A stretch of DNA of 64,000 bases from an uncultured Pelagibacteraceae bacterium (GCA_902581925.1 CACHQB010000001.1:124001-188000), one strand, 5' to 3'; shown: positions 29,517 through 38,671, counted from the first letter of the stretch. The notes: generated by a model not told the origin, from the letters alone. Program-made: numbers and translations.

Positions 29517-30016
29517 GAAATATCTTTAAGAACTATTTCCTTAGCTTCATTAACTATAGCTGATAATCTTGAAGTTTCTGGAGAAATATCAGGATGGATT
29601 TTTTTTTGAATTTTTTGGTAAGCTTTATTAACTATTTCTTTGGTTGGTTTTTTATTTATATCTAAATTTAAAATCTTATATGCCTCAGATATTGATAATG
29701 TTGAAGAATTATTATTTTGATACTGATTAAAAGAAAATCTTCCAGAATTTCTTAATGTTTGAATAAGCCTATAGAGAGAAATCAATTGTATCAATGATAA
29801 ACCTTTAAGTTTAACTAAAGCAAGACTTGCAAGAGTTAATGGTAATGTGAGTAGAAATTTTCCACCAATAGCAAATAAAACTGCTAATAAAGCCAACAAT
29901 AAAATTGTTATCAGCCTGACTCCTTTTGACATTTTTTTTGGAGAAATATTTGACCACCATCTTAATAAAAAATATAAAATGACTAGAATTACAAGTAGAT
30001 AAATAATAATATTCAT
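29513..30016 (-). CDS. Membrane-anchored protein with C-terminal J domain
   Basis: This 167-residue protein has one or two N-terminal membrane helices (residues 1-20 and about 35-70) and a short C-terminal J domain (about 110-167). The J domain has the HPD motif (KKIHPDIS) that stimulates DnaK ATPase. The architecture, anchor plus C-terminal J domain, resembles mitochondrial Pam18/Tim14 more than DnaJ; that comparison is inference. The ATG at 30016 is preferred to an upstream in-frame start at 30046, which would cross the divergent oligopeptidase gene. Its stop overlaps GT9 by 4 bases. Confidence 0.75.
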   Translation of the reverse strand: MNIIIYLLVILVILYFLLRWWSNISPKKMSKGVRLITILLLALLAVLFAIGGKFLLTLPLTLASLALVKLKGLSLIQLISLYRLIQTLRNSGRFSFNQYQNNNSSTLSISEAYKILNLDINKKPTKEIVNKAYQKIQKKIHPDISPETSRLSAIVNEAKEIVLKDIS

Positions 30017-30031
30017 ATATTTCCTTATTTG

Positions 30032-32107
30032 ATGAAAGTACCACAACTTAAAAAAAAACTAGAGATAAAAACTTGTCACAATATTGATTGGGAAGACAAT
30101 TACAGCTGGATTCATCAAGATAATATTTTGGAAGTTCTCAGAGATAAAAGCAAGTTAGATCCTGAAGTGAAAAAATATTTAGAAGATGAAAATACTTACG
30201 CAGAGCATCATTTAAAAAATACAAAAGATATCCAAAAAAAATTATTTGATGAGATTAAAGCAAGAATTAAATTGGATGATGAGTCTTTGCCTTATAAAGA
30301 TCACACCTATGAGTATTGGACAAAAACTACAACTGAAGGAAATTATTCCATAAAACTTAGAAAAAAAATTGGTTCAGATAATATTGAGGAAATATGGAAT
30401 GGGGATAAAGAAAAAGAAAAACTTAAAACTGAATATTTTGGAGTTGGAGATTTAGAAGTAAGTAATAATGATAAATATCTGGGATACTCTTTAGATCTTA
30501 AAGGATCTGAATATTATACAATTTATTTAAGAGATATAAAAACAAACAAAATTATTTCAAAAGAAATTGCTGAAACATCAGGGGGAATAACATTTAGTTT
30601 GGATGATAAATATATTTTTTATTCTAAACTTGATGAAAATCATAGAGCAAGAACAATATACAGGCACAGAATAGGTGATTTTGAGGGCAAAGATGAATTA
30701 ATATTTGAGGAGAAAAGCGAGGCTTTTACAGTAGGAATAGGAAAAAGCTCAGATGAAAAATATTTTTTTATAAATACTTCTGACCATAATACTTCAGAGC
30801 AATATTACTTTAAATCAGATGAATTAAATCCATCTCCAAAACTTATTATTAAAAGAGTAAGAGGTGTTCTGTATTCTGTTAATTCATGGGATGGTAAATT
30901 TTATAATCATACAAATAAAAATGCTGAAGACTTTAAAATTGATATTTGTGAGAATTTAGAAAATCAAAATTGGAAAACATATATTCCAGCAAAAGATGAA
31001 GTTTTAATTGGTGGATTAACATTTCTTAAAAATTGGATTATTCGTGGTGAAACATCAGATGCACTAGATAAATTATTTGTCAAAAATATTTCTACAAATA
31101 TAGAAGAAGAATTAATTTTTTCTGATGAATCTGTTTATGTTCCAGGAGTAAGCTTAACTCAAAAAGATAGAAATACTGATGAAGTTCATTTAGGATACTC
31201 ATCACCTAAAACTCCTTCTAGAGTATTTAAATATAATTTAGCAACAAAATCTAAAGAACTTGTTAAAGAACAAGAGATCCCATCTGGTCATAATAAAGAT
31301 GACTATATTGTTGAGAGAGTTGAGTTTAAATCTCATGATGGAAGAATGGTTCCATTAACAATTACTAGACACAAAAAAACAAAAATTGATGGCTCTGCAA
31401 ATGTTTTATTGTATGGATATGGGTCTTATGGAAATTCTATGTCTCCAAGTTTTTCTTCTACAAGATTAAGTCTTATCAATAGAGATATAATTTGGGCCAC
31501 AGCCCATATCAGAGGTGGTATGGAAAAAGGTATGAAGTGGTGGAAAGAGGGAAAATTAACAAACAAAAAAAATACTTTTGAAGATTATATTTACGCAGCA
31601 AAATATTTAATAGAAAAAAATTATACGTCAAAAGGAAATATTATTGGAATGGGTGGATCAGCTGGAGGATTATTAATGGGAGCTGTAGTCAATCAATCTC
31701 CAGAATTATTTCTAGGAATTATAATGGCCGTTCCTTTTGTGGATTCTTTAACAACAAATCTTGATCATTCTTTACCTTTAACTGTGGGAGAATTTGACGA
31801 ATTTGGAAATGCAAAAGATAATAAAGAACACTTTGATTATATTTTTTCATATGCGCCCTACAACAATATTAAAAAAATGGATTATCCACATATTTTTATT
31901 ACAACAAGTTTAAGTGATAATAGAGTTTTATTTGATGAACCTGCAAAGTTCACGGCAAAACTTAGAGACTATAAAACAGATAATAATTTACTTCTTTTAA
32001 AAACCGAAATGAATGCTGGTCATGGTGGAAAATCTGGAAGAGATGGGGCAATAGAAGAAATTGCTATTGACTATGCATTTGCATTAAAGATTTCTAAAAA
32101 AATTTAG
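30032..32107 (+). CDS. ptrB: Oligopeptidase B (prolyl oligopeptidase family, S9A)
   Basis: This 691-residue serine peptidase has a seven-bladed propeller (about residues 70-410) and a C-terminal alpha/beta hydrolase domain. The nucleophile lies in GMGGSAGGLLMG near residue 546 and the catalytic His in NAGHGGKSGRDGAI near 664. The family cleaves short peptides after Lys/Arg in the cytosol. Length matches PtrB (about 686). The ATG at 30032 is preferred to a TTG one codon earlier at 30029. It is divergent from the J-domain gene; start codons are only 15 bases apart. Confidence 0.92.
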   Translation: MKVPQLKKKLEIKTCHNIDWEDNYSWIHQDNILEVLRDKSKLDPEVKKYLEDENTYAEHHLKNTKDIQKKLFDEIKARIKLDDESLPYKDHTYEYWTKTTTEGNYSIKLRKKIGSDNIEEIWNGDKEKEKLKTEYFGVGDLEVSNNDKYLGYSLDLKGSEYYTIYLRDIKTNKIISKEIAETSGGITFSLDDKYIFYSKLDENHRARTIYRHRIGDFEGKDELIFEEKSEAFTVGIGKSSDEKYFFINTSDHNTSEQYYFKSDELNPSPKLIIKRVRGVLYSVNSWDGKFYNHTNKNAEDFKIDICENLENQNWKTYIPAKDEVLIGGLTFLKNWIIRGETSDALDKLFVKNISTNIEEELIFSDESVYVPGVSLTQKDRNTDEVHLGYSSPKTPSRVFKYNLATKSKELVKEQEIPSGHNKDDYIVERVEFKSHDGRMVPLTITRHKKTKIDGSANVLLYGYGSYGNSMSPSFSSTRLSLINRDIIWATAHIRGGMEKGMKWWKEGKLTNKKNTFEDYIYAAKYLIEKNYTSKGNIIGMGGSAGGLLMGAVVNQSPELFLGIIMAVPFVDSLTTNLDHSLPLTVGEFDEFGNAKDNKEHFDYIFSYAPYNNIKKMDYPHIFITTSLSDNRVLFDEPAKFTAKLRDYKTDNNLLLLKTEMNAGHGGKSGRDGAIEEIAIDYAFALKISKKI

Positions 32108-32119
32108 TACATTTTAAAT

Positions 32120-32147
32120 CTTGAAAAAAACAAATTAATCACCATAT
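32120..32147 (+). promoter_or_regulatory. Candidate sigma-32 promoter of hsp20
   Basis: CTTGAAA at 32120-32126 is followed after a 13-base spacer by CACCATAT at 32140-32147. This is close to the E. coli sigma-32 consensus (CTTGAAA, 11-15 bases, CCCATNT). It starts 12 bases after the oligopeptidase stop and would give a transcript starting near 32154, leaving a leader of about 55 bases before the hsp20 ATG. Confidence 0.7.
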
Positions 32148-32186
32148 AAATCTAGTAAGTCGCCTAATGGGGCTTGCAAAAATAAA

Positions 32187-32203
32187 CTTGCTTAACAAAG
32201 GAG
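32187..32203 (+). ncRNA. Candidate ROSE-like RNA thermometer in the hsp20 leader
   Basis: CTTGCTT (32187-32193), loop AACA (32194-32197) and AAGGAG (32198-32203) can pair so that the ribosome site is sequestered: C-G, U-A, U-G, a bulged G, C-G, U-A, U-A. This is the hallmark of ROSE elements (the UUGCU motif with a bulged G facing the AGGA). ROSE elements control small heat-shock genes in other alpha- and gammaproteobacteria. A second small hairpin at 32162-32173 (GCCT...GGGGC) lies upstream. The ATG follows AAGGAG by 6 bases. No folding was computed. Confidence 0.6.
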
Positions 32204-32209
32204 AATATT

Positions 32210-32656
32210 ATGACAAGTAAGGATCTATCTATATTTAACTCACTTAGACCTTTTTCAATTGGTTTTGATGATATGTTCGACCAATTCGAAAATATGTTAG
32301 GAAACGGGAATTTGACAATGCAGTCAAATTACCCACCATACAACATCCGAAAGACTGGCAAAGACAACTATGCAATTGAAGTAGCATTAGCTGGCTTTAG
32401 CAAAAAAGACGTTGAGGTTGAATTCGAAGATAATTTATTAACTGTTAGAACTAAACAAGTTAATAAATCTCAGGACAGTGACGTTAATGGAGAAATTATT
32501 CATAAAGGTATTTCTCAAAGACAGTTTGCAAGATCATTCACTATTGCTGACGATGTAAAAGTTAATGGTGCTGAACTTAAAGACGGTCTTTTAACAATAT
32601 CTTGTGAAAGAATAATTCCAGAACATAAAAAAAAGAAGCTTATTGAAATTAAATAA
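32210..32656 (+). CDS. hsp20: Small heat-shock protein, Hsp20/IbpA family
   Basis: This 148-residue alpha-crystallin-domain holdase binds unfolding proteins. The N-terminal FNSLRPFSIGFDDMFDQFE segment is IbpA-like. The core has YPPYNIRKTGKDNYAIEVAL (about residues 42-61), and the C-terminal part of the domain has the AFARSF-like RQFARSFTI and LKDGLLTISCER patches. It is expressed as a single gene from a candidate heat-shock promoter, with a thermometer-like leader and its own terminator. Confidence 0.95.
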   Translation: MTSKDLSIFNSLRPFSIGFDDMFDQFENMLGNGNLTMQSNYPPYNIRKTGKDNYAIEVALAGFSKKDVEVEFEDNLLTVRTKQVNKSQDSDVNGEIIHKGISQRQFARSFTIADDVKVNGAELKDGLLTISCERIIPEHKKKKLIEIK

Positions 32657-32669
32657 GTCTTAAACCTTG

Positions 32670-32697
32670 CTTGTGGGGATTTCTCCCCACAAGTTTA
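32670..32697. terminator. Intrinsic terminator between hsp20 and the NCS2 permease gene
   Basis: A perfect 10-base-pair stem, CTTGTGGGGA at 32670-32679 and TCCCCACAAG at 32684-32693 with a TTTC loop, lies 13 bases after the hsp20 stop. The following T-run is short. It can serve convergent transcription, since the permease stop is at 32704. Confidence 0.8.
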
Positions 32698-32703
32698 AAT
32701 TAA

Positions 32704-34026
32704 TTATTTCTTTGCCATTATAGCATTTAAAACAAATGCTAATAATCCAGCTGGTATAAGTCCTGTTGTTAACAATAGTTTTAAACTTATTCCAAAATCT
32801 GGAATATTTTTCACAAAGTCTGGCAAAAGTGACATTCCAATTCCAAAAGACAGAGATAGAGCTAAGATTAATAAATTTCTTTGATCCATTTCTGCTCTTG
32901 AAATCAATTTAATACCTGCGGCTACAATCATACCAAACATAATGATTGCTGCTCCACCAATTACAGACTCGGGCATTGCAGCTATTATTCCACCTAATTT
33001 TGGAAATAATCCCATTAGAACCAAAACTATTCCAGCTATAGTTCCAACGTGTCTACTTACAACTCCTGTAAATGCAACCAGTCCAGCATTTTGTGAATAA
33101 GATGTATTTGGCATTGCATTAAATATTGCACCAAATGCAGTACCAACACCATCTGCCATAATCCCACCTGATATTTCTTTATCTGTTGCTTCTCTTTTAG
33201 CACCACCCATTGTTGTAGCACTAATATCTCCAATTGTTTCAATTGTTGTAACAATCGACATAAACAACATTAGAATTATTGCACCAGGTACAAAATCAAT
33301 TCCATATTGAAGTGGCATAGGAAGCGCGAACCAAGATGCAGAAGCAATTTTTCCGTAGTTAACCATTCCTAGTGCTGCTGCAACTATGAAGCCAGCTACT
33401 ATCCCTATTAAAATTGATCCCGCAGAAGCCATCCCTTTACCTTTAAGATTGAAAAAGATAGCAACTATAAAGACTGTAAAAGCAACCGTTAAATGATTTA
33501 CATTTGCAAAAATTTCAGGTTTATTATTCATTAACCATCCACCTCCACCAGCATACATAAAACCAACTTTAAGCAAACTAAATCCAATCATTAACACAAC
33601 AATACCTGTGACCAATGGTGGGAATAGGTGCCTTATTGGTTTTAAGACTTTTCCAATAAAAATTTGAAAAATTCCTCCAATGAAAGCTGCTGTAAATACA
33701 GCACCTAATCCTGCTGCTTTAAAAGGTAGCATTATTGGTATAAACGCAAAACTTGTTCCTTGAACAATAGGTAGTCTTGCACCAATTTCTTTATATCCAA
33801 CAGTTTGGATAATTGTTGCAACTCCCGCTACAAACAAAGCCATTTGAATCAAAAATATTTTTTGTTCAGGCGTTTGACCAAAAACTCCAGCCACAATAAT
33901 AGGAACAGTTATGTTACCAGCAAACATTGCTAGTACATGCTGAATTCCTAAAGGTATGGATTTATTTAATGGAAGTTTTTTATCCGGACTATTTGTAGAG
34001 CCCGCTTTTGTTTTTCTTGAAGCCAT
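32704..34026 (-). CDS. NCS2-family nucleobase permease (xanthine/urate or uracil type)
   Basis: This is an inner-membrane nucleobase:cation symporter of 440 residues with 12-14 hydrophobic helices. The NAT/NCS2 signature is QNAGLVAFTG, preceded by AMPNTSY. Family members carry xanthine, urate, uracil or purine bases. The substrate cannot be read from sequence, but the purine catabolic island beginning just beyond suggests xanthine or urate. The ATG at 34026 (MASRKTKAG) has an excellent GGAGG ribosome site 4 bases upstream, so I reject the longer start at 34053. It is a single gene. Confidence 0.88.
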   Translation of the reverse strand: MASRKTKAGSTNSPDKKLPLNKSIPLGIQHVLAMFAGNITVPIIVAGVFGQTPEQKIFLIQMALFVAGVATIIQTVGYKEIGARLPIVQGTSFAFIPIMLPFKAAGLGAVFTAAFIGGIFQIFIGKVLKPIRHLFPPLVTGIVVLMIGFSLLKVGFMYAGGGGWLMNNKPEIFANVNHLTVAFTVFIVAIFFNLKGKGMASAGSILIGIVAGFIVAAALGMVNYGKIASASWFALPMPLQYGIDFVPGAIILMLFMSIVTTIETIGDISATTMGGAKREATDKEISGGIMADGVGTAFGAIFNAMPNTSYSQNAGLVAFTGVVSRHVGTIAGIVLVLMGLFPKLGGIIAAMPESVIGGAAIIMFGMIVAAGIKLISRAEMDQRNLLILALSLSFGIGMSLLPDFVKNIPDFGISLKLLLTTGLIPAGLLAFVLNAIMAKK

Positions 34027-34164
34027 ATAACCTCCGTCGTTAACTAAGTACACGTTACATTATTGGCTATGAATTAATATAAAAAAACTGATTAGTTTAG
34101 AACAACTCTACTTTAGATAGTAAAAAAAAACCTATAATGAGCAGATTTACTTTAATCAACTAAT

Positions 34165-34470
34165 TTAAAAACAACCGTTTGAAACAAAACCCACAACTAT
34201 ATTTTCTGAATTTATTTCAAACCTACGTTCACATGGAACAAGGTATTTTTTGCTATTATAAATAAACTCAAAATTGCCTTTGGCATTTTTAAAGTCTTCG
34301 TCTGGTTTTCCAAGCTCCATCTGAAGTTCACTAGCTGATTTTCCAAGAAATTTACTTAATTTTTCATTTTCCTTTTCAACAATTGCATCAGTTTTATCTT
34401 TAACAGTTTGACACCCTGAAAAAAAAATTAATATAATTACAAGACTTATTGCTGATTTTAATTTTGTCAT
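34165..34470 (-). CDS. Small lipoprotein of unknown function
   Basis: This 101-residue protein has a signal segment and lipobox-like IFFSGC, with the modified Cys near residue 20. The mature part contains KSASELQMELGKPDEDF, which resembles the short folded unit of OmlA/SmpA (BamE)-type lipoproteins, and two further cysteines (LVPCERRF and the last SNGCF) that could form a disulfide. The BamE-like comparison is weak. It lies between the permease and the divergent deaminase gene with no clear partner. Confidence 0.65.
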   Translation of the reverse strand: MTKLKSAISLVIILIFFSGCQTVKDKTDAIVEKENEKLSKFLGKSASELQMELGKPDEDFKNAKGNFEFIYNSKKYLVPCERRFEINSENIVVGFVSNGCF

Positions 34471-34596
34471 AAGTTCAAATTAACATTTTTTGTTTCATAA
34501 ATTATTAACTTTCAAGTTGTATAAATAATTTATTTCTTATTACATTTAAGTTTAATTATACTAACAATTGTGTTCTTTATTTGATAGTTCAAGCAT

Positions 34597-35187
34597 ATGA
34601 ATGAAAAAGCCTTAGAAAAGATACTAAATATATTTTTAAAAGATGTTTTACCCTTAACTGAGCAAGGTGTTGCCAAAGGTAGTAAAATATTTGGTGCTGC
34701 AATAATTAAAAAAGATGATTTATCGCTTGTAGTCGCAGAAACAAACAATGAAATAGAAAATCCATTATGGCATGGTGAGATGCATACTCTTAAAAAATTT
34801 TATGAATTAGATACAAATACAAGACCGAAAGAAAAAGACTGCATGTTCTTAAGTTCTCATGAGCCCTGCAGTATGTGTTTAAGTGCAATTACATTTTCTG
34901 GATTTGATAATTTTTATTATTTGTTTCCGTATACTGCCACAAATGATGAATTTAATATTCCACATGATTTAAATATACTCAAAGAAGTATTTAAAATTAA
35001 TGATGGAGAATATAACAAAGAAAATTCCTATTGGAAAAGTCAGAATATAAATTTATTTATTGAAAATTTACCTACTTCAAAAAAAGAAAATATTTTAAAT
35101 CAATTAGACGAAATTAAGAAAAAATATCAAACTTTATCAAATCAATATCAGAAAAATAAGGATGGAAATTCTATACCATTAAATTAA
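34597..35187 (+). CDS. CDA-fold nucleoside/nucleobase deaminase, atypical
   Basis: This 196-residue cytidine/deoxycytidylate deaminase-superfamily protein has the zinc motif HGEMHT near residues 55-60 (the catalytic HxE) and EPCSMC near residues 90-95. The C-terminal third is Lys/Asn-rich and not shared with the second deaminase at 41318. It lies 3 bases upstream of the ABC transporter operon and is presumably cotranscribed, so a purine or pyrimidine base imported by that system is a reasonable substrate. Its C-terminal extension distinguishes it from guanine deaminase and tRNA-adenosine deaminase. Confidence 0.75.
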   Translation: MNEKALEKILNIFLKDVLPLTEQGVAKGSKIFGAAIIKKDDLSLVVAETNNEIENPLWHGEMHTLKKFYELDTNTRPKEKDCMFLSSHEPCSMCLSAITFSGFDNFYYLFPYTATNDEFNIPHDLNILKEVFKINDGEYNKENSYWKSQNINLFIENLPTSKKENILNQLDEIKKKYQTLSNQYQKNKDGNSIPLN

Positions 35188-35190
35188 GTA

Positions 35191-36681
35191 ATGATTACAA
35201 ACCTCAAAATTTCAAATGTAACTAAAATATATCCTGGGTGTGTTGCAAACGACAATGTTTCACTAGAATTTAATAGTGGTAAAATTTATGCTCTTCTTGG
35301 AGAAAATGGTGCTGGAAAATCTACACTAGTTAAAATTCTATCAGGTGTCATCATTCCTGATGAAGGTGAAATTTATTTAAATAAAAATAATCTAAAGCTC
35401 AATTCACCATCAGATGCAAAAAAAAATGATATTGGAATGGTATTCCAGCATTTTAATCTTTTTGAAACTTTGTCCGTATTTGAAAACTTAATAATAGACT
35501 CAGATGAACAAAGGGAAAGTTTAAGAGAAAAAATTGACTCAATTATGAAAAAATATAATTTTTCAATTGATCTTGATATTCCTGTTCTAAATCTATCAGC
35601 GGGTCAAAAACAGAAAGTGGAAATAATAAGATGCCTTATAAGGAGTCCAAAAGTTTTAATTATGGATGAACCAACATCTGTATTAACAGAACAAGAAACG
35701 AGTGAATTATTCTTGTCTTTAAAAAAATTTTCAGAAGAAGGAATTTTAATTATTTATATTACACATAAACTAAAGGAAGTTATGCAGCTTTGTGATGAAG
35801 TTGCAGTAATGAGAAGAGGAAAGTTAGTTTCTGTAAGTGAAATAAAGAACGAAAATATTGAGTCACTTGCTAACAAAATGGTGGGTCAGAACTTAAAAAC
35901 AATTAAGAAAAAAAAAGCAAAAACTTCATCAGATCAATTAATTAAAATAACGAATCTTAGTTTTACAAGTGAAGATCCTTTTGAAACAAATTTAATGGAT
36001 ATTAATTTTTCTGTTAATCGAGGGGAGTGTTTAGGAATTGCTGGTATATCAGGAAACGGTCAAAGTGAATTATTTCAAGTATTAAGTGGTGAAATTATTT
36101 CAGAAAAAAACTCTATAGAATTTAATAAAAATTATATAGGAGATTTAAATCCTCAAGAAAGAAGAGAATATTTGATGGCCTTTTCTCCAGAAGATAGACT
36201 TGAACAAGCTGCAATCCCACAAATGAAAATTTTTGAAAATGTGGCTTTAAATAATTTTAAATCCTCAAATTTTTTTAATAAGGGATTAATAAATGAAAAT
36301 AAAATTAAAGAACATTCAAAAAAAATAATTTCAGACTTTAATGTTAATACAGACAACATAGATTTAAAAAGCCAATTTTTATCTGGGGGTAATTTACAGA
36401 AATTAATTATAGGAAGAGAATTGATCACCTCTCCAGATTTATTGATTTGTTTTAATCCAACTTGGGGGCTAGATGTTGGAGCAATAAATTATATCCACGA
36501 AACTTTGATTAAAATCAATGAACAAAATAAATCTATCATATTAATATCTACAGATACTGATGAGTTATTAAAATTAAGTGATAAAATTTCAGTGATTCAT
36601 AAAGGGAAATTATCAAAAATTATGAATGCTGATGAGGTTACCTCTGAGAAACTTGGGATACTAATGGGGGGAGCAAATTGA
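35191..36681 (+). CDS. ABC transporter ATP-binding protein (nucleoside/BMP type)
   Basis: This 496-residue duplicated ATPase has two ABC domains (about residues 1-235 and 250-496). The first is complete: GENGAGKST (near 37-45), LSAGQKQK (near 136) and LIMDEPTS. The second has a degenerate Walker A (GISGNGQSE, no lysine) but retains LSGGNLQK, as in the RbsA/MglA and nucleoside (NupO) importers. It energises the two permeases that follow. The ATPase stop overlaps the first permease start by 4 bases. Confidence 0.9.
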   Translation: MITNLKISNVTKIYPGCVANDNVSLEFNSGKIYALLGENGAGKSTLVKILSGVIIPDEGEIYLNKNNLKLNSPSDAKKNDIGMVFQHFNLFETLSVFENLIIDSDEQRESLREKIDSIMKKYNFSIDLDIPVLNLSAGQKQKVEIIRCLIRSPKVLIMDEPTSVLTEQETSELFLSLKKFSEEGILIIYITHKLKEVMQLCDEVAVMRRGKLVSVSEIKNENIESLANKMVGQNLKTIKKKKAKTSSDQLIKITNLSFTSEDPFETNLMDINFSVNRGECLGIAGISGNGQSELFQVLSGEIISEKNSIEFNKNYIGDLNPQERREYLMAFSPEDRLEQAAIPQMKIFENVALNNFKSSNFFNKGLINENKIKEHSKKIISDFNVNTDNIDLKSQFLSGGNLQKLIIGRELITSPDLLICFNPTWGLDVGAINYIHETLIKINEQNKSIILISTDTDELLKLSDKISVIHKGKLSKIMNADEVTSEKLGILMGGAN

Positions 36682-37742
36682 TTAAAATCGTAAAAAGAGA
36701 CCAACCATCAAGAGCTATTTTTTTCTTTACACCTGTGTTAGCTATTTTTCTAACATTAGTAGCTGGAGGTTTGATTTTTTTTATTTTAGGTTTTAAACCA
36801 TTTGAAGCTCTTAAATTTTTTTTCATAGTTCCAATTGCAGATAAATATGGTTTCAGTGAATTACTATTAAAAGCTACACCCCTTTGTTTAATAGCAATTG
36901 GTTTATCTTTTTGTTTTAAAAGTAATAATTGGAATATTGGAGCAGAAGGTCAATTAACTTTTGGAGCTATAGTTTCAGGAGGAGTTGCATTATTGTTTTA
37001 TGAGCAAGAAGGGTTTTACATTCTTCCAATAGTAATTTTAGCTGGCGCAATCGGTGGAATGCTATATGCATCCATACCTGCAATTTTAAAAACTTACTTT
37101 AATACAAATGAAATTTTAGTAAGTCTTATGCTGGTATACGTTTCAAAATTAATTTTGGATTATCTTGTTGTTGGCCCTTGGAGTAATCCAGAAGGATTTA
37201 ATTTTCCTGAAACAAGACAGTTCAGTGACTCTGCTAAACTTCCGTTACTATTTGAAGGTCTTAGAATTCACGCAGGAATATTTTTAGCTTTAGCTGCAGT
37301 CGTTATCAGTTGGTTTGTTTTTTATAAAACGTATTTAGGGTTCCAAATGAAAGTTTCAGGTTTTAGTTTAAAGACAGCAAAATATGCCGGATACAAAGGT
37401 AAAAAAATGATAATACTCGTTTTTTTAATAAGCGGTGCTTGCGCAGGTTTAGCTGGAGTTGGAGAAATAACTGGACCTATTGGACAGCTTCATAGAGAAA
37501 TATCTCCAGATTATGGTTTTACTGCTATAATCGTAGCGTTTTTAGGTCGTTTACATCCTGTTGGTATCATCTTTGCGTCTCTAGTTGTTGCAATAACTTA
37601 TCTGGGTGCTGAAACAGCTCAAATATTTATGCAAATACCTAAATATACTGGTCAGGTTTTTCAAGGAATGATTTTATTTTTTCTTCTTGCATCAGATTAT
37701 TTACTTTTTTTCAAATTTAAATTTATAGGTTCAAAAAAATGA
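36678..37742 (+). CDS. ABC transporter permease, nucleoside type (first subunit)
   Basis: This 354-residue inner-membrane protein is of the BPD_transp_2 family, like NupP/YufP. Eight or more hydrophobic helices are visible; the conserved KSNNWNIGAEGQLTFGAI near residues 75-92 is typical of the nucleoside branch. The start is a TTG that overlaps the ATPase stop by 4 bases (TTGA). The stop overlaps the next permease by 4 bases. A heterodimer with the following subunit is expected. Confidence 0.9.
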   Translation: MIKIVKRDQPSRAIFFFTPVLAIFLTLVAGGLIFFILGFKPFEALKFFFIVPIADKYGFSELLLKATPLCLIAIGLSFCFKSNNWNIGAEGQLTFGAIVSGGVALLFYEQEGFYILPIVILAGAIGGMLYASIPAILKTYFNTNEILVSLMLVYVSKLILDYLVVGPWSNPEGFNFPETRQFSDSAKLPLLFEGLRIHAGIFLALAAVVISWFVFYKTYLGFQMKVSGFSLKTAKYAGYKGKKMIILVFLISGACAGLAGVGEITGPIGQLHREISPDYGFTAIIVAFLGRLHPVGIIFASLVVAITYLGAETAQIFMQIPKYTGQVFQGMILFFLLASDYLLFFKFKFIGSKK

Positions 37743-38671
37743 TCATCGATATAAATTTTATTGGACTGATAATTGCATCAATCATGGCCTCTGCTGTTCC
37801 TTTGATCTTAGCGTCTTGTGGTGAACTTATTACAGAAAGGTCTGGAGTTTTAAACCTTGGTGTTGAAGGAATGATGATCATTGGTGCTATTTCAGGTTTC
37901 GCATTAATGACTGTTACAGGAAGTTTAATTATTGCAATTTTTGGAGCAATGTTAGCTGGAGTTTTAATTTCAACTATTTTTGCTTTCCTTACTCAAACAT
38001 TGATCACAAATCATGTTGCTACTGGTTTGGCGCTTACCATATTTGGAATTGGTATTTCTGCGATGATAGGAAAAAATTTTGTAGGTATTCCTGGAAAAGA
38101 GTTTCCTGTTTTGTTTGATGGTTTTAAAGACACAATACCACTTTTGGGTCCAATATTATTTGGACATTCAATTGTTTTTTATTTTGCTTTTGCCCTTCCC
38201 TTCATAACTAGCTATTTTTTAAAAAAAACGAAAATTGGATTAATTGTAAGAGCTGTAGGTGACTCACCTGAGTCTGCATCTAATCAAGGAATAAATGTTA
38301 GGTTAGTTCGTTACGCTTGTATACTTTATGGAGGCGCAATGAGTGGACTTGCTGGTGCATATTTATCCATGATTTATACTCCTCAGTGGATTGAAAATAT
38401 GACAGGTGGAAGAGGTTGGATCGCATTGGCTCTGGTGGTTTTCTCAACGTGGAACCCAATTAAAATTTTAATTGGTGCTATGATTTTTGGTGGGTTAACA
38501 ATAATTCAATTTCATATGCAGGCTATTGGAGTAAGAATACCTGTACAATTTTTAACAGCTCTACCCTACATTGTTACAATAATAGTTTTGGTTGTAATTT
38601 CTCGTGATAGTAGAAAAATTAGGCTAAGTACTCCTAGTTCTCTGGGGAAATCTTTTTATAAAGACAATTAA
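37739..38671 (+). CDS. ABC transporter permease, nucleoside type (second subunit)
   Basis: This 310-residue inner-membrane protein resembles NupQ/YufQ. The N-terminal SCGELITERSGVLNLGVEGMM segment (about residues 26-46) is the hallmark of this branch. The later GDSPESASNQGINV is the cytoplasmic coupling region. It overlaps the first permease by 4 bases. Between its stop and the binding-protein gene lies a 78-base gap with a promoter-like element and an inverted repeat, which would let the binding protein be made in excess. Confidence 0.9.
   Translation: MIIDINFIGLIIASIMASAVPLILASCGELITERSGVLNLGVEGMMIIGAISGFALMTVTGSLIIAIFGAMLAGVLISTIFAFLTQTLITNHVATGLALTIFGIGISAMIGKNFVGIPGKEFPVLFDGFKDTIPLLGPILFGHSIVFYFAFALPFITSYFLKKTKIGLIVRAVGDSPESASNQGINVRLVRYACILYGGAMSGLAGAYLSMIYTPQWIENMTGGRGWIALALVVFSTWNPIKILIGAMIFGGLTIIQFHMQAIGVRIPVQFLTALPYIVTIIVLVVISRDSRKIRLSTPSSLGKSFYKDN

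Noticed and set aside
34027..34164. Purine riboswitch upstream of the NCS2 permease
   Set aside because: I could not find the paired P1-P3 stems or the conserved loop sequences; the region is simply AT-rich.
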